From assembly GCA_963753815.1 (NCBI GenBank), contig CAVWDU010000003.1:1364001-1428000 (forward strand): a stretch of DNA of 64,000 nt, read 5' to 3'. Positions 34,744 to 42,096 of this stretch are shown here, one piece after another. How positions within the stretch are numbered: the first letter of the stretch is position 1; each line of letters starts with the position of its first letter. The translations under genes and the position numbers were made by a program. A model generated the notes under the pieces. It saw only the letters and a program-made list of their open reading frames with translations. It was not told the origin of the DNA and made no database searches. This stretch comes from CAVWDU01 sp963753815. GTDB taxonomy: Bacteria; Pseudomonadota; Gammaproteobacteria; Pseudomonadales; Halieaceae.

Positions 34744-35658
34744 GTGCGGTTGACTCACGTAATGGGGGCACTGTTGTGTGGCCCGCTGTTGCTGGCCTGC
34801 AGTGCGCAGCAGTACAACCTGCCCGCCGTCACGGCGGCCGCTACCGGTGTGCGTTTGCCCGGCAAGATCATCTGGCACGATCTGCTGACCAGCACACCTT
34901 CGCGAACCCAGGCTTTCTACGGCGGACTGTTCGGCTGGACGTTCGAGCCGATGGCCGCCAACATCAACTACACGCTCATCCGTCACGGTGGCGACCTGAT
35001 CGGTGGCCTGGTCGACAGCACGCGGCTGCCCCGGCAGCCCGAGCGCTCGCAGTGGGTCGTGGGCCTGTCGGTGACCGATATCGAAGACCAGGTGGAGACC
35101 GTACGAGCGGCTGGCGGCGAGGTGTTCACGGAACCCACATCCCTGGGCGATCGGGGCCGCATTGCTGTCGTGGCCGATCCCGGCAGGGCGCTGCTCGCCC
35201 TGATGGAGACCGGCGCTGGCGACCCTGTCGATCGGGAACGGGCGCCGGCCACGGGTGATTTCCTGTGGCACGAATTGTGGACGGTCGACGTCGAACAGAT
35301 CAGTCGCTTTTACCGGGGCATCGCACCGCTCGTTGAAGAGACGTTCGCGGACGAGGGCGAAGGCGTGGAGGTTGACTACCGGTTGCTGAGCGCCCAGGGC
35401 AGCCCGCGTTTCGGTGTTCGTTCCGTGCCGGTGGCGGATATGACCGCAGCCTGGGTCAGCTACCTTCGCGTCGCCGATGAGGCCGAACTGGAGGCGATTC
35501 TGGCGCGCGTGGAGTCTCTCGGGGGCGGGGTGTTGGTGCCCGCCACGCCACGAGCCCGGGGAGGTAGCCTGGCGGTCATTGCGGGGCCCTCGGGCGCCGG
35601 CATTGCCCTGCAAACCTGGCCCGATGAGGGCGTACAGGACGAGGAGGAGGCAGAGTGA
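34744..35658 (+). CDS. VOC (glyoxalase/bleomycin-resistance) family lipoprotein
   Basis: This 304-residue protein begins at a GTG with AAAGGAGA upstream and has a lipoprotein signal (CGPLLLACSAQ; lipobox LLAC, Cys near residue 19). Two VOC modules follow: IIWHDLLTSTPSRTQAFYGGLFGW (first half, ligands around His and Glu) and FLWHELWTVDVEQISRFYRG (second half). Tandem VOC domains make one metal-binding site; a lipid-anchored form is uncommon, since most VOC proteins are cytoplasmic. Substrate unknown. Its stop overlaps the next small lipoprotein gene by four bases. Confidence 0.82.
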   Translation: MRLTHVMGALLCGPLLLACSAQQYNLPAVTAAATGVRLPGKIIWHDLLTSTPSRTQAFYGGLFGWTFEPMAANINYTLIRHGGDLIGGLVDSTRLPRQPERSQWVVGLSVTDIEDQVETVRAAGGEVFTEPTSLGDRGRIAVVADPGRALLALMETGAGDPVDRERAPATGDFLWHELWTVDVEQISRFYRGIAPLVEETFADEGEGVEVDYRLLSAQGSPRFGVRSVPVADMTAAWVSYLRVADEAELEAILARVESLGGGVLVPATPRARGGSLAVIAGPSGAGIALQTWPDEGVQDEEEAE

Positions 35659-35837
35659 ACAGGATGAAATCAACCGTGAGAGCGGTCCTGGTGGTCGCGC
35701 TGGTGGCATCGCTCGCGGGCTGCGATGATCCCCAGGTGTATGGCAGCGTCGGGGTATCGACGGGCTTCGGTGGCTATCATGGCGGCTATGGCCCGCGCGT
35801 GAATACCAACATCTCGATCGGCGGCCGCATTCGCTAG
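35655..35837 (+). CDS. Small glycine-rich lipoprotein, 60 residues
   Basis: A GTG start overlaps the VOC stop. The protein has a hydrophobic signal (VRAVLVVALVASLAGC; lipobox LAGC, Cys23) and a mature part of about 38 residues rich in Gly and Tyr (TGFGGYHGGYGPRVNTN), ending GRIR. This resembles small YbgS/YMGG-type or glycine-zipper-like lipoproteins, but I do not recognise a named family. Coupled translation suggests it functions with the VOC lipoprotein. Confidence 0.65.
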   Translation: MNRMKSTVRAVLVVALVASLAGCDDPQVYGSVGVSTGFGGYHGGYGPRVNTNISIGGRIR

Positions 35838-35850
35838 CGAGAGCAGCACG

Positions 35851-36204
35851 ATGAGTACCGATGGCTTCACAGACGAGGTGGATACCCGGACGCCGTCGCC
35901 ACCTTTCGGCTACTCGCGACCCTGCCACCATACCCGCGAGCAGCAGCTGCACATAGTGGCCGAGTTCCACGCGCACAAGATAAGGCCCAGCCGCATCGCC
36001 TACCGTGTGGGGATAGATATCGCCTTCATCGAAGCGCTGATTGCCGGCGAGCTTGAGCCGGAGCGGTTCCCCCGGCTGGTAGCGCATTACCGGCGCCAAC
36101 GCTATCATGAACGACTGCGGAGCTCCCGGCGCAAGTCCGGTATCGCGCAGTATGAACTGCAGCAGCGGATCGAACGGGAGTTCGGCCAGGAGACCGATCT
36201 CTGA
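35851..36204 (+). CDS. Conserved-looking hypothetical protein, 117 residues, basic C-terminus
   Basis: A soluble 117-residue protein starting 13 bases after the small lipoprotein gene, with GAGAGCAGC as a weak ribosome-binding site. The middle (EQQLHIVAEFHAHKIRPSRIAYRVGIDIAFIEALIAGE, about residues 30-67, quoted in parts) looks like a helix-turn-helix: a helix, a turn at RPSRIAYRVGI, and a recognition-like helix. The tail is strongly basic (YRRQRYHERLRSSRRKSG). A small DNA-binding regulator is plausible; no family is recognised. Confidence 0.6.
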   Translation: MSTDGFTDEVDTRTPSPPFGYSRPCHHTREQQLHIVAEFHAHKIRPSRIAYRVGIDIAFIEALIAGELEPERFPRLVAHYRRQRYHERLRSSRRKSGIAQYELQQRIEREFGQETDL

Positions 36205-36247
36205 TGAGACCAGCCAGTCACCCTTCGGAACGGATCCCGGGGCCGAC

Positions 36248-36958
36248 ATGGCCCTGAAGCCCACGCCAGCGATCATCGGTTTCGGTGTGCGTGAGGGTGC
36301 GCTGTCACTCTACGATACCCTGACACGGAAACCGTCGCGCCCGCAACGCCTGCTGAACTATCTGCGTACCCAAATAGCGCCCGACGACCCTTCGGAAGTC
36401 CTGCGCGCAATGGATGCCTTCGCCCGCGAACAGCGATTCCTGATGAACGTCGGCGATATCAAGGGCAGGATACTGGTCGATGCCCTGGCGCGTTCCGGCG
36501 CGGGTAACGTGCTGGAATTGGGCACCTACTGTGGCTATTCCGCCATCCTGATGGCGCAGCACCTCGAGCGTGGCGGGCACGTGGACTCACTGGAGCTCAA
36601 CCCCGCGTACGCGGCGGTGGCCCGCGCGATCATCGAGCATGCCGGGCTGGGCGATCGCATCACCGTGCACGAAGGCGCGGCCGGGGCGATCATTCCGGGC
36701 CTGGAAAAGCGCTATGAGCTGGTGTTTATCGACCACGGCAAGAACATGTACCTCGCCGACCTCAAACGTATCGAGGCGGCGTCACTGATCGGCGGTGGCA
36801 GCTATGTCGTCGCCGACAATATCGGCATCTTCGACGCCACCGGGTACCTGGATTACGTTCGCGACTGTGGGCGCTATGACAACACCAACCATGAAGCGCA
36901 CATGGAATACAACGACACCATCTTCGATGCGGTGGAAGTCTCCATCAGGCGGCCCTAG
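36248..36958 (+). CDS. SAM-dependent O-methyltransferase (catechol-O-methyltransferase-like)
   Basis: The 236-residue protein has helices LLNYLRTQIAPDDPSEVLRAM, then the conserved MNVGDIKGRILVDAL, SAM motif VLELGTYCGYSAILMA (about residues 95-110), the acidic SLELNPAYAAVARAI and a metal-site pattern FIDHGKNMYLADL and VVADNIG. This matches mammalian COMT-like bacterial enzymes that methylate catechols. ATG 36248 begins the recognisable family region; the upstream frame overlaps the preceding gene. It is the last gene before the 37-kb repeat region. Confidence 0.85.
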   Translation: MALKPTPAIIGFGVREGALSLYDTLTRKPSRPQRLLNYLRTQIAPDDPSEVLRAMDAFAREQRFLMNVGDIKGRILVDALARSGAGNVLELGTYCGYSAILMAQHLERGGHVDSLELNPAYAAVARAIIEHAGLGDRITVHEGAAGAIIPGLEKRYELVFIDHGKNMYLADLKRIEAASLIGGGSYVVADNIGIFDATGYLDYVRDCGRYDNTNHEAHMEYNDTIFDAVEVSIRRP

Positions 36959-37011
36959 CCGCGCCATCACAGCGATAGCGACGTTGCAAAGCCTCACCAA
37001 CCCGCTTTAAT

Positions 37012-37084
37012 GGCCGGCCAGGTGCGGCCGGCGATGCGGCCGGCGAGGTGCGGCCGGCGAGGTGCGGCCGGCTGAGTGCGGCCC
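37012..37084 (+). repeat. Left array of 14-bp GC-rich tandem repeat
   Basis: Copies of AGGTGCGGCCGG begin at 37020, 37046 and 37060, with a two-base-shorter variant at about 37034 (GATGCGGCCGGC) and a divergent copy at 37075. The full unit is GAGGTGCGGCCGGC. It is in the same orientation as the right array. Confidence 0.9.
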
Positions 37085-37104
37085 CTGATTTGACTTTCGA
37101 GTGG

Positions 37105-37220
37105 ACAACGAGTGGGATCACGCTGACCGGGGGACGCCAAAAAGCGTACGTCCTTGTACAAGCTCGCTGGCGGCATCCATGCCGCCAGACGCCCCCGGAC
37201 AGCGTGATCCCGCTCATTGT
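37105..37220. repeat. Imperfect 32-bp inverted repeat enclosing a perfect 9-bp hairpin
   Basis: The left arm at 37105-37136 (core GTGGGATCACGCTGACCGGG) and the right arm at 37189-37220 (core CCCGGACAGCGTGATCCCGC) are inverted copies with about four mismatches. Between them lies a perfect hairpin CTGGCGGCA-TCCA-TGCCGCCAG at 37167-37188 and a TTGTACAA palindrome near 37155. No open frame of coding character. This could be a non-autonomous mobile element, a repetitive extragenic palindrome or a structured terminator. Confidence 0.85.
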
Positions 37221-37252
37221 CTGTCGTCGTGGGTGCAACCCTTTTGCATGGG

Positions 37253-37323
37253 CCAGGTGCGGCCGGCCAGGTGCGGCCGGCGAGGTGCGGCCGGCGAGGT
37301 GCGGCCGGCGAGGTGCGGCCGCG
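37253..37323 (+). repeat. Right array of 14-bp GC-rich tandem repeat
   Basis: Five copies of AGGTGCGGCCGG start at 37255, 37269, 37283, 37297 and 37311 with an exact 14-bp period. There are no unique spacers, so it is not a CRISPR array. With the left array it brackets the inverted-repeat module, in the 431-base gap between convergent genes. Confidence 0.92.
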
Positions 37324-37389
37324 GGGACTCCGTGGCAACCCCTGTGGAGAAAGGCCCCAAAAGAGTAACCGCGATAAGACGGAACCGGA

Positions 37390-38118
37390 CTAACCCTTGC
37401 GCCGCGCGCTCTTGCGTTTCGCCAGGGCCCCGAACTGGGCCACCGAGACACGCATGGAGTAGATGTAGTCGAGGTACCCCAGTTTGTGCAGCTCGAGGAT
37501 GTCCTGCTCGGGCAACTCGCGCAGGCGGGTTTCATTGATGGTATGCAGGCCTTCGAAGCGCCGGGTGCTGCCGTCGCCGAGGCGCACGCCCATCTGCAGC
37601 GGTTCGATGAGTTCCATCACGTCCAGCTTGCGGATGAATTCCCGTCCCAGCTCCGAGCCGCGAAGTAAATTTGCCAGCAGCTTGTTCATTCCCCTGAACC
37701 ACTCGGTGGCCTCGCCCTCCTCGGTGAACATCGCCTCGCCATCGGTCTCGCTGACGCGGGGGCTGTCCATGTCGATGGCCAGTATCGGGACAGTGCTGGT
37801 GGTGCCGTCTTCCTCCTTGACCTGCTGTGATTGCAGGAGGAAGGGCTGGCGACGGAGAGACAGCGGGATGTAGCCCGCGTCCCAGCTGTTGCCCTCGAGG
37901 AACAGGTTCTCGCCCGGCTCCATGCCCAGCACCGCGACCAGATTATAGCCGCGGGCATCGGGGCTGCCGGCGAAGAGCACCGGGTAGAATGCCGATAGAT
38001 GGAAAAACTCCGTGGGTACAACCTCGGCGACGTGTACCTTGTCGCCATATTCCTCGCCGCGCGCGGTAATGATGCGCTTCCCCCGCAGGGTCTTGTCCAC
38101 GATCTGGTGGTTCGCCAT
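37390..38118 (-). CDS. SapC family protein
   Basis: The 242-residue protein (ATG 38118, MANHQIVDKTLRGKR) shows the SapC family pattern: VPTEFFHLSAFYPVLFA, LEGNSWDAGYIPLSLRRQPFLL (quoted in parts) and the C-terminal ELHKLGYLDYIYSMRVSV. In marine gammaproteobacteria and caulobacters such genes often neighbour TonB receptors, cupin JmjC-like proteins and flavin halogenases; none of those are adjacent here. No signal peptide is seen. The function is unsettled despite the name taken from a Campylobacter S-layer locus. The longer frame to 38295 is not supported. Confidence 0.8.
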   Translation of the reverse strand: MANHQIVDKTLRGKRIITARGEEYGDKVHVAEVVPTEFFHLSAFYPVLFAGSPDARGYNLVAVLGMEPGENLFLEGNSWDAGYIPLSLRRQPFLLQSQQVKEEDGTTSTVPILAIDMDSPRVSETDGEAMFTEEGEATEWFRGMNKLLANLLRGSELGREFIRKLDVMELIEPLQMGVRLGDGSTRRFEGLHTINETRLRELPEQDILELHKLGYLDYIYSMRVSVAQFGALAKRKSARRKG

Positions 38119-38397
38119 TGTCAGTATCCTTGCCAGAAAATGTGCGGTAAGTGCGAGCTTACAGAAAACGCCACGGCCCGGCGTGGTCTGCGGGCAATAG
38201 CGGCTATATTGCCAAAGATTGCGCTGCTGCGTCAGGGCTTTCTGCATACTCCCGCGGAGCGGTTCGTCCGCGACTGACAGCCATGCGATACACACTGTGC
38301 CGCCTGTTCAGCCGGCATGGACGCGCTGCCCGGCACGCGGTAGGCTTGTCAGCCACCTGTGCTGGTGGATTTGCGATTGACTGAGAGTACGGATCGA

Positions 38398-38778
38398 ATG
38401 AAAACCCTTCAGCTGTGGCACGACATCGTCAGTACCGGTGCCGCGGACCGCCTGGATGAAGTGCTGGCCGAGGACTGTGTGTTCCATTCTCCCGTCGTGC
38501 ACACGCCTCAGCGCGGGCGAGCGCTGACCCGTCTCTACCTCACGGGCGCCATGGGCGTGTTCAATGACAGTTTCCACTACACCAGGGAACTCGTCGATGG
38601 CGATCACGTGGTTCTGGAGTTCGAATGCACGGTGGAAGGCATCGTCATTAACGGCGTTGATATCATGACCCTGGATGCGGAGGGCCTTATCACCGAGTTC
38701 AAGGTGATGGTGCGTCCGCTGCAAGCGGTGAACATGCTGCATCAGAAGATGCGCGCGATGCTGGAGCAATTGGCATGA
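38398..38778 (+). CDS. SnoaL-like / NTF2-fold protein
   Basis: This 126-residue protein has the NTF2-like cone fold pattern: an N-terminal helix (LQLWHDIVSTGAADRLDEVL), ECVFHSPVV-type strand (EDCVFHSPVVHTPQRG), a FHYTRELVDGDHVVLEFE sheet and GLITEFKVMVRP near the C-terminus. Such proteins bind or isomerise small hydrophobic molecules; substrate unknown. ATG 38398 gives the usual length. Its stop overlaps the next start (ATGATG), so it is coupled to the META lipoprotein. Confidence 0.78.
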   Translation: MKTLQLWHDIVSTGAADRLDEVLAEDCVFHSPVVHTPQRGRALTRLYLTGAMGVFNDSFHYTRELVDGDHVVLEFECTVEGIVINGVDIMTLDAEGLITEFKVMVRPLQAVNMLHQKMRAMLEQLA

Positions 38779-39608
38779 TGAAACACTGGTTGTTGGCGGT
38801 GGTGCTCGGCCTGTCAGCCTGTGGTGGCGATAACGGCGAGAGAACATCCCGGCCCGCCGCATCGGTGACTGACGCTGCCGGGTCGGGAAGCACGGATGAG
38901 ACGGAGAAAGCGATGGCGACACTGGAGGGCACACTATTTTATCGGGAGCGCATGATGTTGCGCCCCGGTTCCGAATTGCACGTGCAATTGGAAGATGTCT
39001 CCCGCGCCGATGCACCGGCCACCGTGCTCGCCTCGCAGGTGTGGCCCGCCGAAGGCGCTCCGCCGTATTCGTTCACGTTGAGCTACGAGGCTGACCAGAT
39101 TCAGGCCGGGAACCGCTACGCGATCCGCGGCCGTATCACCAACGGCGACAGGCTTCTCTTTACCACCACCCGCTACATCGACCCGTTTGCGGGCTCGTCG
39201 GTGCAGGTGCTGGTGGAGGGCGTACCGGCGCGAGCGGCGCCGGCGGGGCCGGGGCTGGAGGATGTGCGCTGGGTGCTTGCCACGCTGGACGGTGCGCCCG
39301 CAGGCACTGGCGCCGGTGGCAAGGCGCCGGATATCACGTTCGATGCCGATGAGGGCAGGGCGGCAGGTTTTTCCGGCTGCAACCGCTTTTCCGGCAGCTA
39401 CTCACGCGAGGGCGCGTCGGAGCACGGCGCCGCGCTGGCCTTCGGCAACATGATGAGCACGATGATGGCCTGCCGAGAGGGTATGGAACTGGAGCAGCGT
39501 TTCCTGAAAACCTTGCCTGGCGTCGATAACTTTGTCCTCGACGACGGCAGTCTGGTGCTGAAAACAGGCGCCAGGGAGCTGGCAACGTTCGAGCCCGCCG
39601 ATGAGTAA
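38775..39608 (+). CDS. Lipoprotein with YbaY-like and META (HslJ-like) domains
   Basis: The 277-residue protein starts with a lipoprotein signal (LLAVVLGLSACGG; Cys near residue 16). Residues of about 48-150 form a YbaY/YscW-like beta-sandwich (TLEGTLFYRERMMLRPGSEL, VQLEDVSRADAPATVLA, FTLSYEADQIQAGNRYAIR). The C-terminal part is a META domain (DVRWVLATLDG, FSGCNRFSGSYS, MACREGMELEQRFLKTLPG). Both modules are known from envelope-stress and heat-shock lipoproteins of E. coli. The fusion would sit in the outer membrane facing the periplasm. Confidence 0.83.
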   Translation: MMKHWLLAVVLGLSACGGDNGERTSRPAASVTDAAGSGSTDETEKAMATLEGTLFYRERMMLRPGSELHVQLEDVSRADAPATVLASQVWPAEGAPPYSFTLSYEADQIQAGNRYAIRGRITNGDRLLFTTTRYIDPFAGSSVQVLVEGVPARAAPAGPGLEDVRWVLATLDGAPAGTGAGGKAPDITFDADEGRAAGFSGCNRFSGSYSREGASEHGAALAFGNMMSTMMACREGMELEQRFLKTLPGVDNFVLDDGSLVLKTGARELATFEPADE

Positions 39609-39722
39609 ATCGGCAGGGTTCAGCGTGCCCGGCCCCACGAGACTTGCGGATCGCGGCCTTTGGTGCGCAAACCGCCCCGGCGTGCTCCCTCGCGCGAGCG
39701 GCGCGATGATCGGGGTATTCGT

Positions 39723-40286
39723 GTGACCAGGCGCATCGTGGTGGGCATCAGCGGCGCCTCGGGCATCGTTTACGGGGTGCGCGCCCTCCAGTATCTGCGT
39801 GACTGTGAGGTGGAGACCCATCTGGTGGTCAGCAAGTCGGCGGAGCTGACCCTGCACCACGAACTCGACATGTCGGTCGCCGAACTCAAGGCCCTGGCGG
39901 CGGAGGTGCACCCGGTCAAGAACGTCGGGGCGACCATCGCCAGCGGCTCGTTCATCACCAGTGGCATGCTGATCGCGCCCTGCTCGGTACGCACGATGTC
40001 TGAGATTGCGACCGGGGTGACCTCCAGTCTACTGACCCGCGCCGCCGATGTGGTGTTGAAAGAACGTCGCCGCCTGGTGCTGATGGTGCGCGAGACGCCA
40101 CTGCATACCGGACACCTGCGCACGATGACACAATTGTCCGAGATGGGGGCCGTGATTGCCCCGCCGGTCCCGGCTCTCTACACCCGGCCGCGGCGCGTGG
40201 ACGACGTGATCGATCAGAGCGTCTGCCGCGTGCTCGACCTTTTCGGGATCGACGCGCCGGCCACCCGCCGCTGGGACGGCGGCTGA
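39723..40286 (+). CDS. ubiX: Flavin prenyltransferase UbiX
   Basis: UbiX makes the prenylated FMN cofactor used by the decarboxylase UbiD in ubiquinone synthesis. The 187-residue frame has IVVGISGASGIVYGVRAL (about residues 5-22), VVSKSAE, the SGSF stretch IASGSFITSGMLIAPCSVRT and the basic phosphate-binding RRRLVLMVRETPLHTGHL. GTG 39723 is chosen because the family N-terminus starts there; a TTG at 39660 would add 21 arginine-rich residues. Four bases separate its stop from the next gene's start. Confidence 0.93.
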   Translation: MTRRIVVGISGASGIVYGVRALQYLRDCEVETHLVVSKSAELTLHHELDMSVAELKALAAEVHPVKNVGATIASGSFITSGMLIAPCSVRTMSEIATGVTSSLLTRAADVVLKERRRLVLMVRETPLHTGHLRTMTQLSEMGAVIAPPVPALYTRPRRVDDVIDQSVCRVLDLFGIDAPATRRWDGG

Positions 40287-40290
40287 GCGG

Positions 40291-41472
40291 GTGGCGGGCC
40301 GGCCGCGTTCCGGCATAGCGATCCTGTTTGGTGTGATCCTGCTGGACCTCATCGGGTTTGGCGTCGTTATTCCCATCCTGCCGTTTCTCTCGCCGCAACT
40401 GGGCGCCGACAAGTTTGATATTGCGCTGATCGTCGTCACCTTCGCGGCCTGCGCCGGATTGGCCGCGCCGTTGTGGGGCCGCCTTTCTGACGGTATCGGT
40501 CGCAAGCCGGTGATCATGATCTGTCTCGCCGGCGGTGCGCTGTCTTACCTTTCTCTGGCCTATGCTTCCAGTCTGTGGATGATCTTCGCGGCCCGCGGCT
40601 TTGCCGGGCTCATGGCCGGCAATGCCGGTGTCGCATCAGCGATGATGGCGGATATCACGCCGCCTGAGGAGCGCGCCCGCGGCATGGGTATCATCGGTGC
40701 TGCTTTCGGCCTCGGCCTGGTCATGGGGCCTTTTCTCGGTGGCCTGCTATCCGGTGATTCGGGCAACTTCACATTGCCCTGTCTCGCCGCGTGTTGCCTG
40801 TCGTTGCTGGCAATAGCGGCCGCCGCCGTGTTCCTGCCGGAATCGCTCACCGCCGAACGGCGAGCAGCACAGGATGCAATGCACGAGGCGGCTGGCGGCG
40901 AATCGACCCTCGCCATGCTCAAGCGTACCGGCAACCGGCTGCTGGTCAGCCAGTATGTCGTGCACACAAGCTGTGTCAGTTCCATCACCTATATGGTGCC
41001 GCTGTGGATGGGTGACCTGTTAGGCTGGGGTGCCCGGGATATCGGCATTCTCTTCGGTGTACAGGGCGGTATCATGGCCATAGTGCAGGGCCTGCTCATC
41101 GGTCGCCTGACGGCGGCCCTGGGTGAACTGCCCCTGTTGCGCGTTGGCATCAGTTGCCTGTGCGCAGGGCTGCTGGTGGCCCTGGTCGCCCGCAGCGCAC
41201 CGGTCATGGTCGGGGCGACGTTCCTGGCGATTTCCGGCGCGACCCTGTGCATGCCCCTTCTCAATGCCATCGTCAGCCAACGCACACCGGGTGCATTCCG
41301 GGGCCGTGTACTGGGCACCACCAGCGCCGCCGCAGCCTGGGGCCGGGTCGCGGGTCCGCTGATCACCGGCTTCACGTTGTCGATGCTGGGCTACACGGCG
41401 GCGTGGACCGGCTGCCTGCTCATGGCGGGGGCGTACCTGTGGTGGGCGTTTCTGGAGTCGGACGCCGGATAG
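40291..41472 (+). CDS. MFS transporter of the DHA1 / TetA type
   Basis: The 393-residue protein has twelve membrane segments by eye, the motif A loop GRLSDGIGRKPVIM (about residues 63-76) between helices 2 and 3, and the motif C-like GIIGAAFGLGLVMGPFLGG in helix 5. The first helix (LFGVILLDLIGFGVVIPILPF) is typical of the tetracycline-efflux subfamily. Drug substrates vary widely in this family, so no resistance phenotype is claimed. It starts at GTG 40291, next to ubiX. Confidence 0.87.
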   Translation: MAGRPRSGIAILFGVILLDLIGFGVVIPILPFLSPQLGADKFDIALIVVTFAACAGLAAPLWGRLSDGIGRKPVIMICLAGGALSYLSLAYASSLWMIFAARGFAGLMAGNAGVASAMMADITPPEERARGMGIIGAAFGLGLVMGPFLGGLLSGDSGNFTLPCLAACCLSLLAIAAAAVFLPESLTAERRAAQDAMHEAAGGESTLAMLKRTGNRLLVSQYVVHTSCVSSITYMVPLWMGDLLGWGARDIGILFGVQGGIMAIVQGLLIGRLTAALGELPLLRVGISCLCAGLLVALVARSAPVMVGATFLAISGATLCMPLLNAIVSQRTPGAFRGRVLGTTSAAAAWGRVAGPLITGFTLSMLGYTAAWTGCLLMAGAYLWWAFLESDAG

Positions 41473-41611
41473 CGGTTTCAGCGCGTACCGCACCTTGGCT
41501 CCTGTCTCTCCGTCCTGATGAATTATTGATGAAATCAGCAACTAACGCTTTTTCCCGCAGGGCTTTTTGCCTATCCTCGAATTATGGGGTCGGTGATGGA
41601 GTAAGCGCCAC

Positions 41612-42037
41612 GTGGACGCGGCTCAGCTGCCAGAGCAATTACTGAACGACTGCCACCGGCTGGGCAACCTGCCGGCAACAATCGTTTTGTTGAACCGTAA
41701 TGCGTTGCTGCCCTGGTTCATCCTGGTGCCCGATGCGCTGCTGAACGATGTACTCGACCTGCCAGACGAGCATCGCCACGCGGTGATCGACGATTGTGCG
41801 ATGGTATCGGCGTTTATCAAGCAGGTGCTGGGCTTTGACAAAGTCAATTTTGCCGGCCTGGGCAACGTCGTTCCCGCTATGCACCTTCACGTGATCGGGC
41901 GTCGCCACGACGACCCCTGCTGGCCCCGGCCTGTATGGGGCAATCTGGGAGGGTTCAGAGCCTATGAGCCTGAGCTCTTGCGCGAATACCAGCGCGAGCT
42001 GGAAACCATGGCCGGCCTGGTGCCTGCCAGCCTTTAG
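41612..42037 (+). CDS. HIT domain protein
   Basis: This 141-residue protein has the HIT fold pattern LLNRNALLPWFILVPD and a triad region AMHLHVIGRRHDDPCWPRPVW. The triad reads M-H-L-H-V-I, i.e. the first position is not His, as in a known subfamily from Pseudomonas relatives that shares the DPxWPxPVW extension. It is likely a nucleotide-binding hydrolase of unknown substrate. GTG start; the open 139 bases before it hold no other gene. Confidence 0.85.
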   Translation: MDAAQLPEQLLNDCHRLGNLPATIVLLNRNALLPWFILVPDALLNDVLDLPDEHRHAVIDDCAMVSAFIKQVLGFDKVNFAGLGNVVPAMHLHVIGRRHDDPCWPRPVWGNLGGFRAYEPELLREYQRELETMAGLVPASL

Positions 42038-42096
42038 AAGGTGAGTAGGCGCATCACGTCACCAACGGCCATGATGCGCCACCTGATGAGAGCACG

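Noticed and set aside
37012..37323. CRISPR array
   Set aside because: Repeat period is 14 bp with no unique spacers, and no cas genes are near. The same reasoning rejects the 15-bp array at 59902-59985.
40291..41472. Tetracycline-resistance determinant
   Set aside because: The protein is TetA-like only at the subfamily level (DHA1); many such pumps carry other substrates and no tetR is adjacent.
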